A stretch of DNA of 7,585 bases, from positions 1 through 7,585 of the forward strand of contig JBDTWS010000172.1 in assembly GCA_040006575.1 (NCBI GenBank). The letters are read 5' to 3'. This document shows positions 6,020 to 7,585 of this stretch, one piece after another (position 1 is the stretch's first letter; every line of letters begins with the position of its first letter). Source of the DNA: UKL13-2 sp040006575. GTDB lineage: Bacteria; Pseudomonadota; Gammaproteobacteria; Burkholderiales; Usitatibacteraceae. The position numbers were made by a program, and so were the translations under genes. A model generated the notes under the pieces. The model did no database searches and was not told the DNA's origin. It saw only the letters and a list, made by a program, of their open reading frames with translations.

Positions 6020-6919
6020 ATGGACGCTTCCATTGAACGGTACCTGAATTTCCTGGCGCATGAGCGGCGCCTGGCCGCGCTGACGATCAAGAGCTATACG
6101 CGCGATCTTGATTTACTGTCGTCGCTGGCGCGTGAAAACAAAAAAAATGAAAACGACCTGTCTACACTGGCGCAGGCTGACATCCGCCGTTTCGCGGCCA
6201 CGTTGCATGGCCGCGGGTTGGCCGCGAAATCTTTGGCCCGCGTGCTATCGGGCTGGCGCGGTTATTTCGAATTCCTTGTGCATGAAGCCGGGCTTCCCGC
6301 CAATCCTGTCGAAGGCGTGAAACCGCCGAAGGCGCCCAAACGCCTGCCGCAAACACTGTCACCTGATGAAGCTGTCAGCCTCGTCAGCTTTGCGACCGAC
6401 AGTCCGGAAAGCATCCGCGATCGGGCGATTTTTGAATTGCTCTATTCCTCCGGCCTGCGCGTGTCGGAGGTAACCGGTCTCGACATTGAAAGCATCGACT
6501 ATTCCAGCGCCGAGGTGCGCGTCACCGGCAAGGGCAGCAAGACGCGCATCGTTCCCGTCGGCCAGCATGCAATGGAAGCGCTTCAACACTGGTTGCAGGC
6601 GAGGGTCGCGTTCAAAGGTGCGGACACCGAAGCACTTTTCCTGGGCACCAGTGGCAAGCGCCTGAGCCCGCGTGTTGTGCAAACGCGAATCAAGCACTGG
6701 GCGGCACAGCAGGGGCTGACAGTCGATCCCCATCCACATATGCTGCGGCATTCGTTTGCATCGCATGTGCTGCAATCGTCCGGCGATTTGCGCGCGGTCC
6801 AGGAAATGCTGGGCCATGCCAGTATCGCGTCCACGCAGGTTTATACGCACCTGGATTTCCAGCATCTCGCCAAGGTCTATGACACCGCGCACCCGCGCGC
6901 CAAGAGAAAGAAGAAATGA
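6020..6919 (+). CDS. xerC: Tyrosine recombinase XerC
   Basis: XerC works with XerD at the dif site near the replication terminus, resolving chromosome dimers before division with FtsK. The 299-residue length is close to the 298 of E. coli. The N-terminal core-binding domain covers roughly 1-90 and the catalytic domain about 110-290. All catalytic residues are present and nearly match E. coli numbering: Arg147 (SSGLRVSE), Lys171 (GKGSK), His240 and Arg243 (HMLRHSFASH), His266 (LGHASIASTQ) and the nucleophile Tyr275 (VYTHLD). The ATG at 6020 is chosen by length and family fit. An upstream in-frame ATG at 5927 lies inside the DUF484 gene and adds 31 unrelated residues. The chosen start has no clear ribosome site and lies 11 bases after the DUF484 stop, so translation may be coupled. 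XerC rather than XerD is inferred from the dapF-DUF484-xerC order. Confidence 0.96.
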   Translation: MDASIERYLNFLAHERRLAALTIKSYTRDLDLLSSLARENKKNENDLSTLAQADIRRFAATLHGRGLAAKSLARVLSGWRGYFEFLVHEAGLPANPVEGVKPPKAPKRLPQTLSPDEAVSLVSFATDSPESIRDRAIFELLYSSGLRVSEVTGLDIESIDYSSAEVRVTGKGSKTRIVPVGQHAMEALQHWLQARVAFKGADTEALFLGTSGKRLSPRVVQTRIKHWAAQQGLTVDPHPHMLRHSFASHVLQSSGDLRAVQEMLGHASIASTQVYTHLDFQHLAKVYDTAHPRAKRKKK

Positions 6920-7585
6920 TCGCCAAGAAAACCGGCTTCAAAAAATTCGCTTGTGTATTTCGAAATATTGTCCTCGGACTGCTGGTGCTGGTCCTGCTGA
7001 TCGTGGCGGGTGCGTATCTGGCGCTGCGCGGCAGCCTGCCCAGGCTGGAAGGCGACACCGGATTGGCGGCGCTGAAAGCGCCCGTGACATTGACACGCGA
7101 TGAGCGCGGCACGGTTCAGATCAGTGCGAAGGACATGAACGATGCCATGCGTGCATTGGGCTTCGTGCATGCGCAGGAACGTTTTTTCGAAATGGATCTC
7201 GCGCGCCGCTCCGCTGCGGGTGAGCTTTCCGTGATCCTGGGCAACGCCACGGTGAAGATTGACAAGGACAAGCGCATGCATCGCCTGCGCGCGCGCATGG
7301 AAGCCGCATGGAAAAGACTTTCTGCCGGCGAGCGCGAGGGCGTGACCGCCTATATGTCCGGCGTCAACGCGGGTCTTGCCGCATTGTCCGTGAGGCCGTG
7401 GCAATACCTGCTGCTGCGAGCCGAGCCGGAACCATGGCGTGAAGTCGATTCATTGCTGGTGGTGTCCGAAATGTATTTCATGCTGCAGAGCCGCAGCATC
7501 GAAGAACGGTTCAACGAAATCGAACTGCGTAAACGCATCGGCGACAAGGTATTTGACTGGGTGAAACCGCTGGGTGGGGAATGGG
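6916..7585 (+). CDS. Penicillin acylase family protein (peptidase S45), N-terminal 223 residues (cut by window edge)
   Basis: Penicillin acylase relatives are N-terminal nucleophile hydrolases that cleave amide bonds, including beta-lactam side chains and, in some members, acyl-homoserine lactones. After a basic start (MIAKKTGFKK), residues 17-37 form one strong hydrophobic segment, either a membrane anchor or an uncleaved signal, so the enzyme should face the periplasm. The family block ALGFVHAQERFFEMDLARRSAAGELS lies at 80-105 and corresponds to the alpha-chain motif near the substrate pocket; SGVNAGL (148-154) is also typical. The catalytic serine at the start of the beta chain is beyond the window, so activity cannot be judged. 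The ATG overlaps the xerC stop (ATGA), which implies coupled translation. The natural substrate is unknown. Antibiotic resistance or quorum quenching would be speculation. Confidence 0.92.
   Translation, partial: MIAKKTGFKKFACVFRNIVLGLLVLVLLIVAGAYLALRGSLPRLEGDTGLAALKAPVTLTRDERGTVQISAKDMNDAMRALGFVHAQERFFEMDLARRSAAGELSVILGNATVKIDKDKRMHRLRARMEAAWKRLSAGEREGVTAYMSGVNAGLAALSVRPWQYLLLRAEPEPWREVDSLLVVSEMYFMLQSRSIEERFNEIELRKRIGDKVFDWVKPLGGEW

Overview
The window looks like a chromosomal housekeeping segment of a betaproteobacterium, most likely in the order Burkholderiales. The grounds are the gene order (metK and ahcY diverging from two lipid A acyltransferases, then dapF, a DUF484 gene and xerC), the GC-rich codon use, and an S-adenosylhomocysteine (SAH) riboswitch in front of ahcY. 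I cannot fix the genus; a member of the Oxalobacteraceae is a guess. I see no insertion sequence, CRISPR array, tRNA or rRNA.

Left arm (1-2200, minus strand): metK makes S-adenosylmethionine (SAM), and ahcY, cut by the left edge, hydrolyses the SAH left after methyl transfer. The 186-base gap between them is almost wholly regulatory. It holds a TATAAT box just past the metK stop, an SAH riboswitch aptamer that begins at the predicted transcript start, and an 18-bp terminator hairpin whose 5' arm contains the strand needed for the aptamer pseudoknot. This predicts a switch that is ON when SAH accumulates. It would also gate read-through from metK into ahcY. metK has its own extended -10 promoter and a leader of about 72 bases carrying an inverted repeat.

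Right arm (2236-7585, plus strand): two tandem LpxL/HtrB-type acyltransferases for lipid A acylation are separated by 3 bases. After a 142-base gap comes a 92-residue protein I do not recognise, then dapF (diaminopimelate epimerase, probably starting at TTG), a DUF484 protein starting at GTG, xerC (tyrosine recombinase for chromosome dimer resolution), and the first 223 residues of a membrane-anchored penicillin acylase family protein whose ATG overlaps the xerC stop. The spacing from 4115 onward suggests one transcript. dapF, DUF484 and xerC form a grouping conserved across Proteobacteria.

Most of the window is ordinary. The most interesting part is the metK-ahcY intergenic switch. Secondary points are the divergent first acyltransferase, the unknown 92-residue protein, the metK leader dyad and the acylase attached to the xerC operon.
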